From Pedobacter sp. MR2016-24 (lineage in GTDB: Bacteria > Bacteroidota > Bacteroidia > Sphingobacteriales > Sphingobacteriaceae), in assembly GCF_026239655.1 (NCBI RefSeq), contig NZ_JAPIVO010000006.1, forward strand, positions 124,001-188,000: a stretch of 64,000 bases of DNA. Direction: 5' to 3'. Positions 8,574-17,362 of the stretch are shown here, one piece after another. A program made the position numbers and the translations under genes. Under the pieces are notes generated by a model. It was not told where the DNA came from and made no database searches. It saw only the letters and a list, made by a program, of their open reading frames with translations. Every line of letters begins with the position of its first letter. The first letter of the stretch is position 1.

Positions 8574-9554
8574 ATGATCAATCAATTCAAAACATTAAAT
8601 CCAATAAACCTGCTGCTGCTGTTCGCGTATACTTTTTTTATGCGTATAGCCATTTTTGCACATTTGCCAGAAAGATTGAATTTTGAATTCCTGGAATCCT
8701 ACACAAAATTTATGGTGCAGATTCCTATTGGGGAAGATTTGCCGGTAGCACTCAATATTTTTATTGCTGGTATTCTGATCTATATTCAGGCACTGATTTT
8801 CAACAGAGTGGTAAATAACCATGCGCTGCTGACTAAGCCCAGTTTTTTACCTGCCTTACTTTATATTACCGGTGCAAGCTTGTTTGAGCCTTTTCTGATC
8901 CTGAGTCCAACGCTGATCTGTAATTTTATGCTGATCCTGGTGATGGATAAACTGCTGCGGATAGGAAAATCTCCTAATGCAATCATGATCATGTTTGACG
9001 TGGGGATATTTATTGCTATAGGGACATTAATTTACTTCCCTTTTGTGGTGATGTTATTGCTCATCTGGTTAAGTCTGCTGCTATACCGTTCATTTTACTG
9101 GCGGGAGTGGGTTTCCGGGCTGATCGGTTTCCTGATTATCTTCTTTTTTCTCGCTGTATTTTATTACTGGAACGACAATATCACTATGTTCTATAAAATC
9201 TGGCTGCCTTTGAAAAATAAGTTTCCGTCGGCTTTTAAAATACAATATAATGATTACCTGGTGCTTGTGCCGGTAGGCGTAATGATGATCCTGGCAACTA
9301 TCCGCCTGCGTGAAAATTTCTTCCGGAGTTTTATCAGTACACGAAAAGCATTTCAGATGCTCTTTTTTATGTTCCTGATTGCTATCCTGAGCTTTTATAC
9401 CAAGCCGAATTTCAAACTCTATCATTTTCTGTTGTGCGTGCCCCCGGGGGCAGTGCTGCTTGCTTATTATTTTTCTAACGCTACAAAACGCTGGTTCTAC
9501 GAAAGCCTGTTCCTGATTTTAGTTTTAGCGATACAGGTGTTTTTGTTCGTTTAA
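8574..9554 (+). CDS. DUF6427 family integral membrane protein
   Basis: This 326-residue protein has about nine hydrophobic segments with short polar loops and no soluble domain. The start (INPINLLLLFAYTFFMRI), the mid-protein pattern IYFPFVVMLLLIWLSLLLYR-F-WREW and the C-terminal KPNFKLYHFLLC are typical of the Bacteroidota DUF6427 family, formerly often mislabelled as beta-carotene monooxygenase. Function is unknown. It lies 30 bases behind the glycosyltransferase gene in the same direction. Confidence 0.75.
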   Translation: MINQFKTLNPINLLLLFAYTFFMRIAIFAHLPERLNFEFLESYTKFMVQIPIGEDLPVALNIFIAGILIYIQALIFNRVVNNHALLTKPSFLPALLYITGASLFEPFLILSPTLICNFMLILVMDKLLRIGKSPNAIMIMFDVGIFIAIGTLIYFPFVVMLLLIWLSLLLYRSFYWREWVSGLIGFLIIFFFLAVFYYWNDNITMFYKIWLPLKNKFPSAFKIQYNDYLVLVPVGVMMILATIRLRENFFRSFISTRKAFQMLFFMFLIAILSFYTKPNFKLYHFLLCVPPGAVLLAYYFSNATKRWFYESLFLILVLAIQVFLFV

Positions 9555-9576
9555 CTTTTTTTAACAATTTGACAGC

Positions 9577-9605
9577 TTGAAACTTGGTAAAGATTAATAG
9601 CTTTG
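9577..9605 (+). promoter_or_regulatory. Promoter for coaX
   Basis: TTG at 9577-9579 and TAGCTTTG at 9598-9605 are spaced by 18 bases. The coaX ATG follows 23 bases after the -7 box. Confidence 0.55.
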
Positions 9606-9628
9606 CATGATGAAGGTTGGATTAAGCA

Positions 9629-10384
9629 ATGCATAATCTTGTTATAGATATCGGCAACACGAATAGTAAAGTCGCTGTTTTTGAAAATAGATTGCTGGTG
9701 TTTTTTCAAAGTGCCGACCTGCCTGAGCAGCGGATGCTGGCAGATTTAATTGATAAATATAGCATAACGCATTCGGCAGTTTCAAATGTTAGACAGGATG
9801 TTGCAGAAATAACAGCTTTTTTAAAAGAAAATACCAGCTTTATCCAGTTTTCAACACAACTGAACACAGGAATAAAGAACTTTTATCAAACACTTTCAAC
9901 ATTGGGACAGGATAGATGGGCAAAAGTTATTGCTGCGCATCATATTTATGCCGGACTCAATTGCCTGATTATTGACGCAGGTACGTGTATTACGTATGAC
10001 CTGCTGAATAATGAAGGGGAGTACTACGGAGGGAGTATCAGTTTGGGTGTGAGTATGCGGTTTAAGGCTTTAAACCATTATACAGGCAAATTGCCACTGG
10101 TGGAATGGGATAAAGATGCAGTGCAGATCCCGGATGGTACGGATACAATTAATGCCATTACCAATGGCGTATTACAGGGTGCAATTAACGAGGTAGAGGG
10201 CTTTATAGCGCTTTATAACAAAAATAACAAAGACCTTAAGGTACTGATAACGGGGGGAGATGCGACTTTTTTGCTAGAACAATTAAAAAACAGCATCTTT
10301 GCGCCTCAGATTATACACGATCCCTATTTGGTATTAAAAGGATTAAACGAAGTCATTGCATTTGAACATGTACAAAAAGATTAA
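9629..10384 (+). CDS. coaX: Type III pantothenate kinase
   Basis: CoaX phosphorylates pantothenate with ATP in the first step of coenzyme A synthesis. The 251 residues are full length. The phosphate-1 motif DIGNTNSKVAVFE starts at residue 7. LGQDRWAKVIAAHH, IIDAGTCITYDLL and GGSISLGVSMRFKALNHYTGKLP follow in the order expected of the ASKHA-fold type III enzyme. The gene starts a run with an outer-membrane protein and lptC, an arrangement I recall as common in this phylum. Confidence 0.96.
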   Translation: MHNLVIDIGNTNSKVAVFENRLLVFFQSADLPEQRMLADLIDKYSITHSAVSNVRQDVAEITAFLKENTSFIQFSTQLNTGIKNFYQTLSTLGQDRWAKVIAAHHIYAGLNCLIIDAGTCITYDLLNNEGEYYGGSISLGVSMRFKALNHYTGKLPLVEWDKDAVQIPDGTDTINAITNGVLQGAINEVEGFIALYNKNNKDLKVLITGGDATFLLEQLKNSIFAPQIIHDPYLVLKGLNEVIAFEHVQKD

Positions 10385-11711
10385 TTATATTACTGCAGTT
10401 TTAGTTCTGCTTGCCAGCATTTCAGTAAACGCACAGATTACTACACAGTCGCCATACTCAAGATTTGGAATTGGAAATATCAAAGGAACACAGCTTCCTC
10501 AGTTTAGGGCAATGGGCGGTATTTCCGCGGCTGTTAACAAGCCGTCAACAGCATTCAATAACAATATGATCAATGTGGAGAACCCGGCGTCATTCGCAGG
10601 AATCACCGCTACTACGATCGATATTGGTATGACCGGTTCATTTACCACCCTGAAAAATGCAAATGGTACTAACTCCAGCTTTAATGGTGCGTTGAGTCAC
10701 GTCGCATTGGCTTTCCCTGTAACGGCACACTCTGCTTTCAGTTTTGGGATTATGCCATATTCTGAGATTGGCTATAATTACATAGAAAGGGGAACAATCA
10801 GTAGTGCAGATCCAAATAATCCTGCCAGTACTGATGTAAATTATCTTTATTCCGGAGAGGGCGGTTTAACAAAAGCTTATATCGGTTACGGATTCCAGAT
10901 CGCTGATCATTTAAGATTGGGTGGTAATGTGGAATATCTTTTCGGTAATCTGATAGAAAACCGCTCATCAGAGTTCGCTTTAGATCCAACAACAGGAGCA
11001 CCAACTTCGTTGAATACACGGTTGCAAAATAAAAACAGCATCGGCGGGATCAGCTTTTCTTATGGTGCACAATATGATATCCAGCTGGATTCCAAAACAT
11101 CAATCAACTTCGGTTATTCAGGTTCATCTCCTTCATCAATCAACTCTACCAATACCTTTCTGGCAACAAAATACCTGAATGATGCTAACGGAGATGAAGT
11201 AGCGGTTGTACAGACGGTAGATTCTATAGCCGGTGCACAAAGAAAATTAAAATTGCCATTAGTGCATACTTTTGGGATAGTATTGCAAAAGAACGACAGG
11301 TGGTTAATTGGTGCTGATTTTAGAATGGGCAACTGGTCAAAATTATCAATCAACTCCGTAAATCAGGGATTGCAGGATACCAAAGGCGTTTCTGTAGGTG
11401 GACAAATCACTCCGGATTTTGCCGCTATTAACAGCTATTTCAAGAGAGTGGATTACCGTTTAGGCTTCTCTTATGATAAAACATATGTAAAGCTGAATGA
11501 TCAGGACATTAAAGATATGGCAATTACATTCGGTCTGGGTCTGCCTTTAGCAAGACCAAACTATGGTTTAGCCTTTTATAAAATGAACTTCACCACAGAA
11601 CTGGGGCGCAGAGGAACTACCAATAATGGCCTGTTACAGGAAACCTATATCAACTTTCATTTAGGTTTCACCTTGAATGATAAATGGTTCAGGAAGTTTA
11701 AATTCGATTAA
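10368..11711 (+). CDS. Outer-membrane beta-barrel protein
   Basis: From the ATG at 10368 the protein has a clear signal peptide, MYKKINYITAVLVLLASISVNA, followed by QITTQSPYSRFGIGN. An in-frame ATG at 10356 would put four extra residues before the signal. The remaining residues are rich in alternating beta-strand pattern and aromatic girdle residues, and the protein ends in a strand followed by WFRKFKFD. It resembles the FadL/PorV-like barrels encoded next to coaX in Bacteroidota. The start lies inside coaX (17-base overlap) and the stop overlaps the lptC start by one base, so the three genes are probably translationally coupled. Cargo is unknown. Confidence 0.75.
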   Translation: MYKKINYITAVLVLLASISVNAQITTQSPYSRFGIGNIKGTQLPQFRAMGGISAAVNKPSTAFNNNMINVENPASFAGITATTIDIGMTGSFTTLKNANGTNSSFNGALSHVALAFPVTAHSAFSFGIMPYSEIGYNYIERGTISSADPNNPASTDVNYLYSGEGGLTKAYIGYGFQIADHLRLGGNVEYLFGNLIENRSSEFALDPTTGAPTSLNTRLQNKNSIGGISFSYGAQYDIQLDSKTSINFGYSGSSPSSINSTNTFLATKYLNDANGDEVAVVQTVDSIAGAQRKLKLPLVHTFGIVLQKNDRWLIGADFRMGNWSKLSINSVNQGLQDTKGVSVGGQITPDFAAINSYFKRVDYRLGFSYDKTYVKLNDQDIKDMAITFGLGLPLARPNYGLAFYKMNFTTELGRRGTTNNGLLQETYINFHLGFTLNDKWFRKFKFD

Positions 11712-12283
11712 TGTTAACTTCACGTATAATATCTGCTGTTGTTATATTGTGCCTTATACCGCTTCTTTTCAGTTCATGCAATGAGGATGACCTGAAAAGA
11801 GCGGCAACCATATCTGCTAAAAAAGTAACCCTTTCAAAAGACAGGTCATTAGACGTAGAAATTGTCTTCAGTGATTCTGCCGTAGTAAAAGCAAAAGGTT
11901 TTGCGCCTGTGCTCGATCAGGTAAACCCATCTGTAGGTTCTAAATACCAGGAGATGCCTAAAGGGGTTAAAATTACCTTTTTTGATCCTTTCCAAAAAGT
12001 AACGGGAACTATCGTGTCTGATTATGCGATCAGAAAGGAAACCGAACAACTCACCATTTTCAGGAAAAATGTAGTCGTAGTCCGCGAGGAGCTCACTTTT
12101 AACACCGAAGAGCTCACCTGGGATCAGCGTAAAAAGATGTTCTTTTCTCCGCGTGGAATTGTGACAAAACCTGATGGTACCATCTTAAATGCAATCAACT
12201 TCAGGGCGCCGGAAGATTTCAGTACACTTGATTTTGAACAGGGATCAGGAGAGACCTATCTGAATGGCGGATTAACCCCTTAA
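11711..12283 (+). CDS. lptC: LPS export protein LptC (lipoprotein form)
   Basis: LptC is the inner-membrane-linked periplasmic part of the lipopolysaccharide transport bridge. The 190 residues begin with a lipoprotein-type signal ending in LLFSSC (Cys 23). A beta-jellyroll-like region follows with the family's repeating pattern, for example FDPFQKVTGTIVSDYAI and EELTWDQRKKMFFSPRG. Classical enterobacterial LptC keeps a membrane helix instead; Bacteroidota versions often have a lipobox as here. The start overlaps the barrel gene's stop (TAATG). Confidence 0.85.
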   Translation: MLTSRIISAVVILCLIPLLFSSCNEDDLKRAATISAKKVTLSKDRSLDVEIVFSDSAVVKAKGFAPVLDQVNPSVGSKYQEMPKGVKITFFDPFQKVTGTIVSDYAIRKETEQLTIFRKNVVVVREELTFNTEELTWDQRKKMFFSPRGIVTKPDGTILNAINFRAPEDFSTLDFEQGSGETYLNGGLTP

Positions 12284-12343
12284 AAGGGCTATTTCTTACA
12301 TCGTATTCCCCTTACTTATAAATACTTATTCAAATACAATTTA

Positions 12344-12376
12344 TTGTTTTCTTTTTTTACCAAAAGTTGTATCTTG
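12344..12376 (+). promoter_or_regulatory. Candidate promoter for the PpiD-like gene
   Basis: TTG at 12344-12346 and the degenerate -7 box TATCTTG at 12370-12376 are 23 bases apart. An A-rich leader of about 33 bases runs to the ATG. Confidence 0.35.
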
Positions 12377-12409
12377 CGCCCTCTTAAAAAAATATAAATA
12401 ATAGATATT

Positions 12410-14500
12410 ATGGGTTTAATGACATTTTTGCGGAATCGCGCAGGCTTTATCTTAGTCGGGGCTATAGGTTTTGCAATTGTTGCATTTTTAGTAGGTGATG
12501 CAATCAACGTAGGTAAGCCTTTCTGGGCAGCATCTCAAAAAGTGGTGGGATCTGTTGATGGTGAAGAAATCAGCATCGAAGAATTTGGAACTAAAGTAGA
12601 TCAGAACTTACAACAGTTCAAACAACAATATGGCGGCAGTGCCAATCCGCAAATGACAGCTATGGCTGTTGAAAATGCATGGAATGGTGAGCTGGCTAAT
12701 ATTTTACTCAGCAAAGAATATCAGCGTCTTGGTCTTGATGTATCCAGTGAAGAACTTTTTGATCTTTACTCAGGTAAAAACCCAAGTCCGCTGATCGTAC
12801 AATATTTCGGTAATCCTCAGACTGGTCAGGTAGACCGTGCTGCTGTGATCAATTCATTGAAACAACAGGCTTCAAACCCGCAGTTGAAACAACAATGGGA
12901 TTTACTGACCACAGAAATCAAAAAACAGTCGTTACAACAGAAATATGGTAACCTGCTTAAAAACTCTGTTTATGTAACTTCTCTTGAAGCGAATGATGAA
13001 TATCAGAACAGGAACAAACTGGCTAACTTCAATTATGTAAGCCTTGCTTATGCGAGTATTACTGATGCGTCTGTTAAACCAACGGAATCTGATTATTCAG
13101 ATTACTATAACGCACATAAATCGATGTTTGATAATCCTGCGGAAACACGTTCTTTCGACTATGTTTCTTTCAGCGTGAGCCCGACAAAAGAAGATACTGC
13201 TGCTGTTAAAGCAAGAGTAGATAAATTGGCGGAAGACTTCAGAGTGTCAAAAAGCGACTCATTGTTTGCAGCAATTAATTCTGATGTGAAAGTACCTTTC
13301 ACTTATATGGGTAAAGGTAAACTGGATCCTCAGCTGGATTCAGCAGTATTTGCTTTGCCTGCAGGAAGTTTCTACGGACCGGTATTCTCTGGTAATTCTT
13401 ACAAAATGGTTAAAGTAGCGGATGTACGTTTTTCTCCTGACTCCGTTAAAGCAAGTCACATCTTAATTGATGCAGCTAAAATGGGCGGCGCAGATAAAGC
13501 AGTTAAATTTGCTGATTCATTAAAAACATTGGTTCAGAACGGGGCTAGTTTCTCTGCACTGGCTAAAATGTACAGTGTTGACGGTTCAAAAGATAAAGGC
13601 GGAGAGCTGGGTACTTTTGCCCGTGGACAAATGGTGCCTGAATTTGAGAACGCAGCATTCAATGGAAAAACGGGTGATCTTAAAGTGGTGACTTCACAGT
13701 TTGGGGTGCACTTAATTAAAATAGAAAACCAGATTGGTTCTTCTAAGGTGGCAAAATTGGCTTACATAGAAAAAAGCCTGTTGCCAAGTACTAAAACTCA
13801 GGATGCTGCTTACAAAAAAGCAACTAACTTCCTTGCTGAAGTTAAAGGAGACAACTTTAGCGAAGTAGCAAAGAAAAAAGGATATACTGTAGGTGTAGCG
13901 GATAGAATCACCGGAAGTCAGGGTTATGCTCCGGGATTAGATAATCCACGTCAGCTGATCCGTGATGCATTCGGTGCTGAAAAAGGTGATGTGCTTGCAG
14001 AAGTTTACAAAATGGATAATGCCTATGTAGTTGCACATGTAACGGATATCAAACCTAAAGGTGTTTTACCATTGGAGTCAGTAAAGAAAGATATTGAACC
14101 TTTGGTCATCAATGCGGTTAAGGCAAAAATGCTGATAGAGAAAATTAACAAGGCAGGAGCTGGTAATTTAAACCAGTTGGCACAGAAATTAGGAACCACA
14201 GTGATGCCGGTTCAGAATATCGTATTTGCCAATCCTATTGTTCCGGGAGCTGCTCAGGAAAACAAACTGATCGGAAGTGTATTCGGCTCTCCGGTTGGAA
14301 AATTATCTAAGCCTGTTGAAGGTGAAAGTGCTGTGTATGTATTTACAGTGAATGGATTTACCAATCCTGCACCACTGGGAAATACCTATAAACAAAAAGA
14401 AGCTATGCTTCAGGCTATTGGTCAGCGTTTACTGGGATCTGCATTTGCAGCATTACAGGAAAAAAGCGAGATAAAAGACAATAGGGTGAAATTCTATTAA
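12410..14500 (+). CDS. SurA/PpiD-type periplasmic peptidyl-prolyl isomerase
   Basis: The 696-residue protein has an N-terminal membrane anchor (about residues 12-30) and a SurA_N-like chaperone region. A parvulin domain around residues 345-440 contains ASHILIDA, FSALAKMYSVDGSKDKGGELG and VTSQFGVHLIKI. A second, more diverged parvulin-like segment lies around residues 450-550. This is the PpiD layout: an inner-membrane-anchored folding factor for exported and outer-membrane proteins. A perfect terminator hairpin follows. The catalytic parvulin His is present in ASHIL. Confidence 0.88.
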   Translation: MGLMTFLRNRAGFILVGAIGFAIVAFLVGDAINVGKPFWAASQKVVGSVDGEEISIEEFGTKVDQNLQQFKQQYGGSANPQMTAMAVENAWNGELANILLSKEYQRLGLDVSSEELFDLYSGKNPSPLIVQYFGNPQTGQVDRAAVINSLKQQASNPQLKQQWDLLTTEIKKQSLQQKYGNLLKNSVYVTSLEANDEYQNRNKLANFNYVSLAYASITDASVKPTESDYSDYYNAHKSMFDNPAETRSFDYVSFSVSPTKEDTAAVKARVDKLAEDFRVSKSDSLFAAINSDVKVPFTYMGKGKLDPQLDSAVFALPAGSFYGPVFSGNSYKMVKVADVRFSPDSVKASHILIDAAKMGGADKAVKFADSLKTLVQNGASFSALAKMYSVDGSKDKGGELGTFARGQMVPEFENAAFNGKTGDLKVVTSQFGVHLIKIENQIGSSKVAKLAYIEKSLLPSTKTQDAAYKKATNFLAEVKGDNFSEVAKKKGYTVGVADRITGSQGYAPGLDNPRQLIRDAFGAEKGDVLAEVYKMDNAYVVAHVTDIKPKGVLPLESVKKDIEPLVINAVKAKMLIEKINKAGAGNLNQLAQKLGTTVMPVQNIVFANPIVPGAAQENKLIGSVFGSPVGKLSKPVEGESAVYVFTVNGFTNPAPLGNTYKQKEAMLQAIGQRLLGSAFAALQEKSEIKDNRVKFY

Positions 14501-14519
14501 TCTTATTTAAGTAATTTTG

Positions 14520-14552
14520 AAGCCGGAAGTAATGTTACTTCCGGCTTTTTTA
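14520..14552 (+). terminator. Terminator after the PpiD-like gene
   Basis: AAGCCGGAAGTAA and TTACTTCCGGCTT form a perfect 13-bp inverted repeat with a two-base centre, followed by a T run. It separates the chaperone gene from DUF2480. Confidence 0.9.
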
Positions 14553-14562
14553 TTTTACGGAA

Positions 14563-15078
14563 ATGGATATTCAGGAAAATATAGTCAATAAGGTTGCTGC
14601 CAGCGGTTTGATTACTTTAAATCTGGAGCATTATTATCATCCGGGAGCGCGCGTAGTGTACGACATTAAGGAGAATCTTTTCCACGGACTGATGTTGAGG
14701 GAAAAGGATTTCAGGGAATTTATCAAAGTGCATGACTGGTCGGTTTATACAGGCAAAAATGTAGCGGTAATCTGCAGTGCTGATGCAATTGTACCTACAT
14801 GGGCCTATATGTTGCTTGCGATTAAATTGAAGCCTTACGCGAATGAAATCGTGTTTGGCGGATTAGACGTATTGGAAACTGTGCTGTTCACAAAAGCAAT
14901 GGCTAAGATAGATTTGTCAGCTTTTCAGGATCAGCGTGTCGTGATTAAAGGTTGCGGTGATCTGGATATCCCTTTAGCTGCTTATGTGGAAATCACCAGT
15001 TTACTGATGCCGGTCGTAAAAAGTATCATGTTTGGCGAACCCTGCTCTACAGTTCCTGTCTATAAACGAAAGGACTAA
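14563..15078 (+). CDS. DUF2480 family protein
   Basis: The 171-residue protein matches DUF2480 along its length: MDIQENIVNKVAASGLI at the start, FHGLMLREKDFREF, CSADAIVPTWAYMLL in the middle and the C-terminal VIKGCGDLDIPLAAYVEI. The family is restricted to Bacteroidota as far as I know. The conserved Cys and Asp residues suggest a small alpha/beta enzyme or ligand-binding protein, but no function is known. No signal or membrane segments are seen. DUF3108 follows 31 bases later. Confidence 0.85.
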   Translation: MDIQENIVNKVAASGLITLNLEHYYHPGARVVYDIKENLFHGLMLREKDFREFIKVHDWSVYTGKNVAVICSADAIVPTWAYMLLAIKLKPYANEIVFGGLDVLETVLFTKAMAKIDLSAFQDQRVVIKGCGDLDIPLAAYVEITSLLMPVVKSIMFGEPCSTVPVYKRKD

Positions 15079-15109
15079 TTTTTTGGATTGCTTTTTGTTT
15101 AACCACGGT

Positions 15110-15886
15110 ATGAGGAAATTATTTTTATTTACTGTACTTTTAATTACCGCATGCAGACTCTCCGCACAGGAGCTGCCTTTGCAGAAGGAACCTGTTTTCA
15201 AAGCGGGGGAGGTATTGGAATATAAATTGAAATATGGATTTATTACTGCCGCTGAAGCAACTATAAAAGTATTAAACTCGGATTTGAAATTCGATAATAA
15301 ACCAACCTACCAGTTGGTGGTTGATGCAAAAACTTCAGGGACCTTTGACGTCTTTTATAAAATCAGGGACCATTACGACTCCTATATTGATAAAAAAGAT
15401 CTAACTCCTTATTTTTACCAGGAGAATGTCAGGGAAGCCAGTTACAAACGCCAGGATAAGGCAAGGTTTAGCCAGGATGCTAAAAAGGTAGTCTCTAACC
15501 GCGGCACCTTTACCACGCCGACCACTCAGACTTTCGATCTTGTTTCTGCCTATTATTTTTCACGTAGTCTTGATATTTCAAAGCTGAAAATTGGCGAACA
15601 GTTTAAACTGAACTATTTTCTGGGCGATAAAATCCAGCAGCTGGAAATAAAGTATGTAGGTAAGGAAGTTATCAAAAGTAAACTGGGTAATATCCGCTGT
15701 TTAAAATTCAGCCCTTCTATTGATCCGGGACGAATCTTTAGAAAGGATAGTAATTTGTATCTTTGGATCACCGATGATGGCAACAGGGTGCCTGTAAAGG
15801 CTCAGGTGGAGATTATAGTGGGTGCGGTGACCATGGAGATTAAATCGGCTGCCGGATTGAAATATCCGCTGGCTAAAGAAAAATAA
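15110..15886 (+). CDS. DUF3108 domain secreted protein
   Basis: The chosen ATG gives a signal peptide, MRKLFLFTVLLITACRLSAQ; a longer frame from 15032 would overlap DUF2480 and bury the signal. The mature part, about 238 residues, matches DUF3108 with LEYKLKYGFITAAEATI, VDAKTSGTFDVFYKIRDHYDSYI, RKDSNLYLWITDDGNRVPV and a late IKSAAGL. It is predicted to be periplasmic or outer-membrane-attached and beta-rich. Function is unknown. The DUF3109 gene starts seven bases after its stop. Confidence 0.85.
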   Translation: MRKLFLFTVLLITACRLSAQELPLQKEPVFKAGEVLEYKLKYGFITAAEATIKVLNSDLKFDNKPTYQLVVDAKTSGTFDVFYKIRDHYDSYIDKKDLTPYFYQENVREASYKRQDKARFSQDAKKVVSNRGTFTTPTTQTFDLVSAYYFSRSLDISKLKIGEQFKLNYFLGDKIQQLEIKYVGKEVIKSKLGNIRCLKFSPSIDPGRIFRKDSNLYLWITDDGNRVPVKAQVEIIVGAVTMEIKSAAGLKYPLAKEK

Positions 15887-15892
15887 TAATAA

Positions 15893-16459
15893 ATGATAGA
15901 AGTACAAAACACACTCATACACGAAGACATTATAAGCGAAAGTTTTGTATGTAACTTGAATAAATGTAAAGGTATCTGTTGTGTAGAGGGTGATTCAGGT
16001 GCACCGCTGGATGTTGCCGAGACGGCAATACTGGCTGATATATATCCTAAAATAAAACATCTGCTCGCGCCTAAAGGGATAGCCGCAATTGAAGCCTACG
16101 GCACTTCCGTAGTGGACCAGGACGGGGACCTCACTACACCTTGTGTGGACGGGAATAAGGAATGTGCCTATGTCACATTTGAAAATGGAATTACCAAGTG
16201 TGCCATTGAGAAGGCACACGAGCAAGGTATCGTAGACTGGCAGAAGCCTATCTCCTGTCATTTATATCCGATTAGAATTACGCAATATCCGGAATTTGAT
16301 GTGCTGAATTATGACAGGTGGCATATCTGTTCTGATGCCTGTTCTTTTGGCAGGGAGCTCAAAGTGCCGGTATATACTTTTCTGAAAGGTCCGCTGATCA
16401 GAAAATATGGCGCCGACTGGTATGCCGAATTAGAAAATAGTGTATCTTCAAATCTATAA
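15893..16459 (+). CDS. DUF3109 family Cys-rich protein
   Basis: The 188-residue protein is rich in cysteines in a fixed pattern: FVCNLNKCKGICCVEGD near residue 19, PCVDGNKECAYV, KCAIEKAHEQG, ISCHLYPIRI and HICSDACSFG. This fits DUF3109, a relative of the YkgJ group thought to bind a metal or an iron-sulfur cluster. The binding role is inferred from the Cys pattern. There is no signal peptide. It lies between DUF3108 and rfbA, all in one direction with short gaps. Confidence 0.85.
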   Translation: MIEVQNTLIHEDIISESFVCNLNKCKGICCVEGDSGAPLDVAETAILADIYPKIKHLLAPKGIAAIEAYGTSVVDQDGDLTTPCVDGNKECAYVTFENGITKCAIEKAHEQGIVDWQKPISCHLYPIRITQYPEFDVLNYDRWHICSDACSFGRELKVPVYTFLKGPLIRKYGADWYAELENSVSSNL

Positions 16460-16479
16460 CCATATAAAACAAACAAATT

Positions 16480-17340
16480 TTGAAAGGAATAATTTTAGCA
16501 GGGGGTAGCGGCACCAGGTTGCATCCCTTAACTCTGGTCATGAGTAAACAAATGATGCCGGTTTACGATAAACCGATGATCTATTACCCGCTGTCAACTT
16601 TAATGCTTGCAGGAATAAAGGAAATACTGATTATCTCCACTCCTCATGATTTACCTAATTTTGAAAAATTATTAGGTGATGGAAGCCGTTTGGGGTGTAA
16701 ATTCTCCTATGCCGTACAGGCAGAACCAAACGGTCTGGCACAAGCTTTTGTAATTGGTGCCGATTTTATTGGTGAGGATAAGGTGGCGCTGGTTCTTGGT
16801 GATAATATTTTCTATGGTGATGGTATGGCTAAGCTTTTACAGGCAAGTTCAGATCCTGATGGTGGTGTAGTTTTCGCTTACCGTGTTTCCGATCCGGAAC
16901 GTTATGGTGTGGTGGAATTTGACGAAAATAAACAAGCCATCTCTATTGAAGAGAAACCGGTAGAACCTAAGTCTGACTACGCAGTTCCCGGACTGTATTT
17001 CTACGATAACAGTGTAGTGGAAATTGCTAAAAATATCAAACCTTCTCCACGTGGTGAGTATGAAATCACTGATGTAAACAGGGAATACCTGGAGCAGGGA
17101 AAATTAAAAGTAGGTGTGTTGAGTCGCGGTACCGCATGGCTGGATACAGGAACCTTTGCATCACTGATGCAGGCCGGACAGTTTGTACAGGTGATCGAAG
17201 AGCGTCAGGGCTTAAAAATCGGTTGTATAGAAGAGGTGGCGTACAGGATGGGCTTTATAGATAAAGAACAATTGCGTGCTATTGCAACACCACTTGTTAA
17301 AAGTGGTTATGGTGCATATTTATTGAAGTTGATCAAATAA
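16480..17340 (+). CDS. rfbA: Glucose-1-phosphate thymidylyltransferase
   Basis: RfbA makes dTDP-glucose from dTTP and glucose-1-phosphate, the entry to dTDP-rhamnose and other deoxysugars. The 286 residues include the nucleotide site GGSGTRLHPLT at 8-18, SKQMMPVYDKPMIYYPLS, LGDNIFYGDG, GEYEITDVN and the C-terminal LDTGTFASLMQA. The start is a TTG codon; no better ATG is seen. The other dTDP-rhamnose genes (rfbB, rfbD) are not adjacent. An rfbC-like gene lies in the polysaccharide operon 34 kb away. Confidence 0.95.
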   Translation: MKGIILAGGSGTRLHPLTLVMSKQMMPVYDKPMIYYPLSTLMLAGIKEILIISTPHDLPNFEKLLGDGSRLGCKFSYAVQAEPNGLAQAFVIGADFIGEDKVALVLGDNIFYGDGMAKLLQASSDPDGGVVFAYRVSDPERYGVVEFDENKQAISIEEKPVEPKSDYAVPGLYFYDNSVVEIAKNIKPSPRGEYEITDVNREYLEQGKLKVGVLSRGTAWLDTGTFASLMQAGQFVQVIEERQGLKIGCIEEVAYRMGFIDKEQLRAIATPLVKSGYGAYLLKLIK

Positions 17341-17362
17341 TTACTATCCCTATATTTTTCGA

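Noticed and set aside
16480..17340. rfbA and the rfbC-like gene taken as a dTDP-rhamnose pathway.
   Set aside because: They are 34 kb apart, rfbB and rfbD are absent from the window, and the rfbC-like gene sits in a CDP-sugar module.
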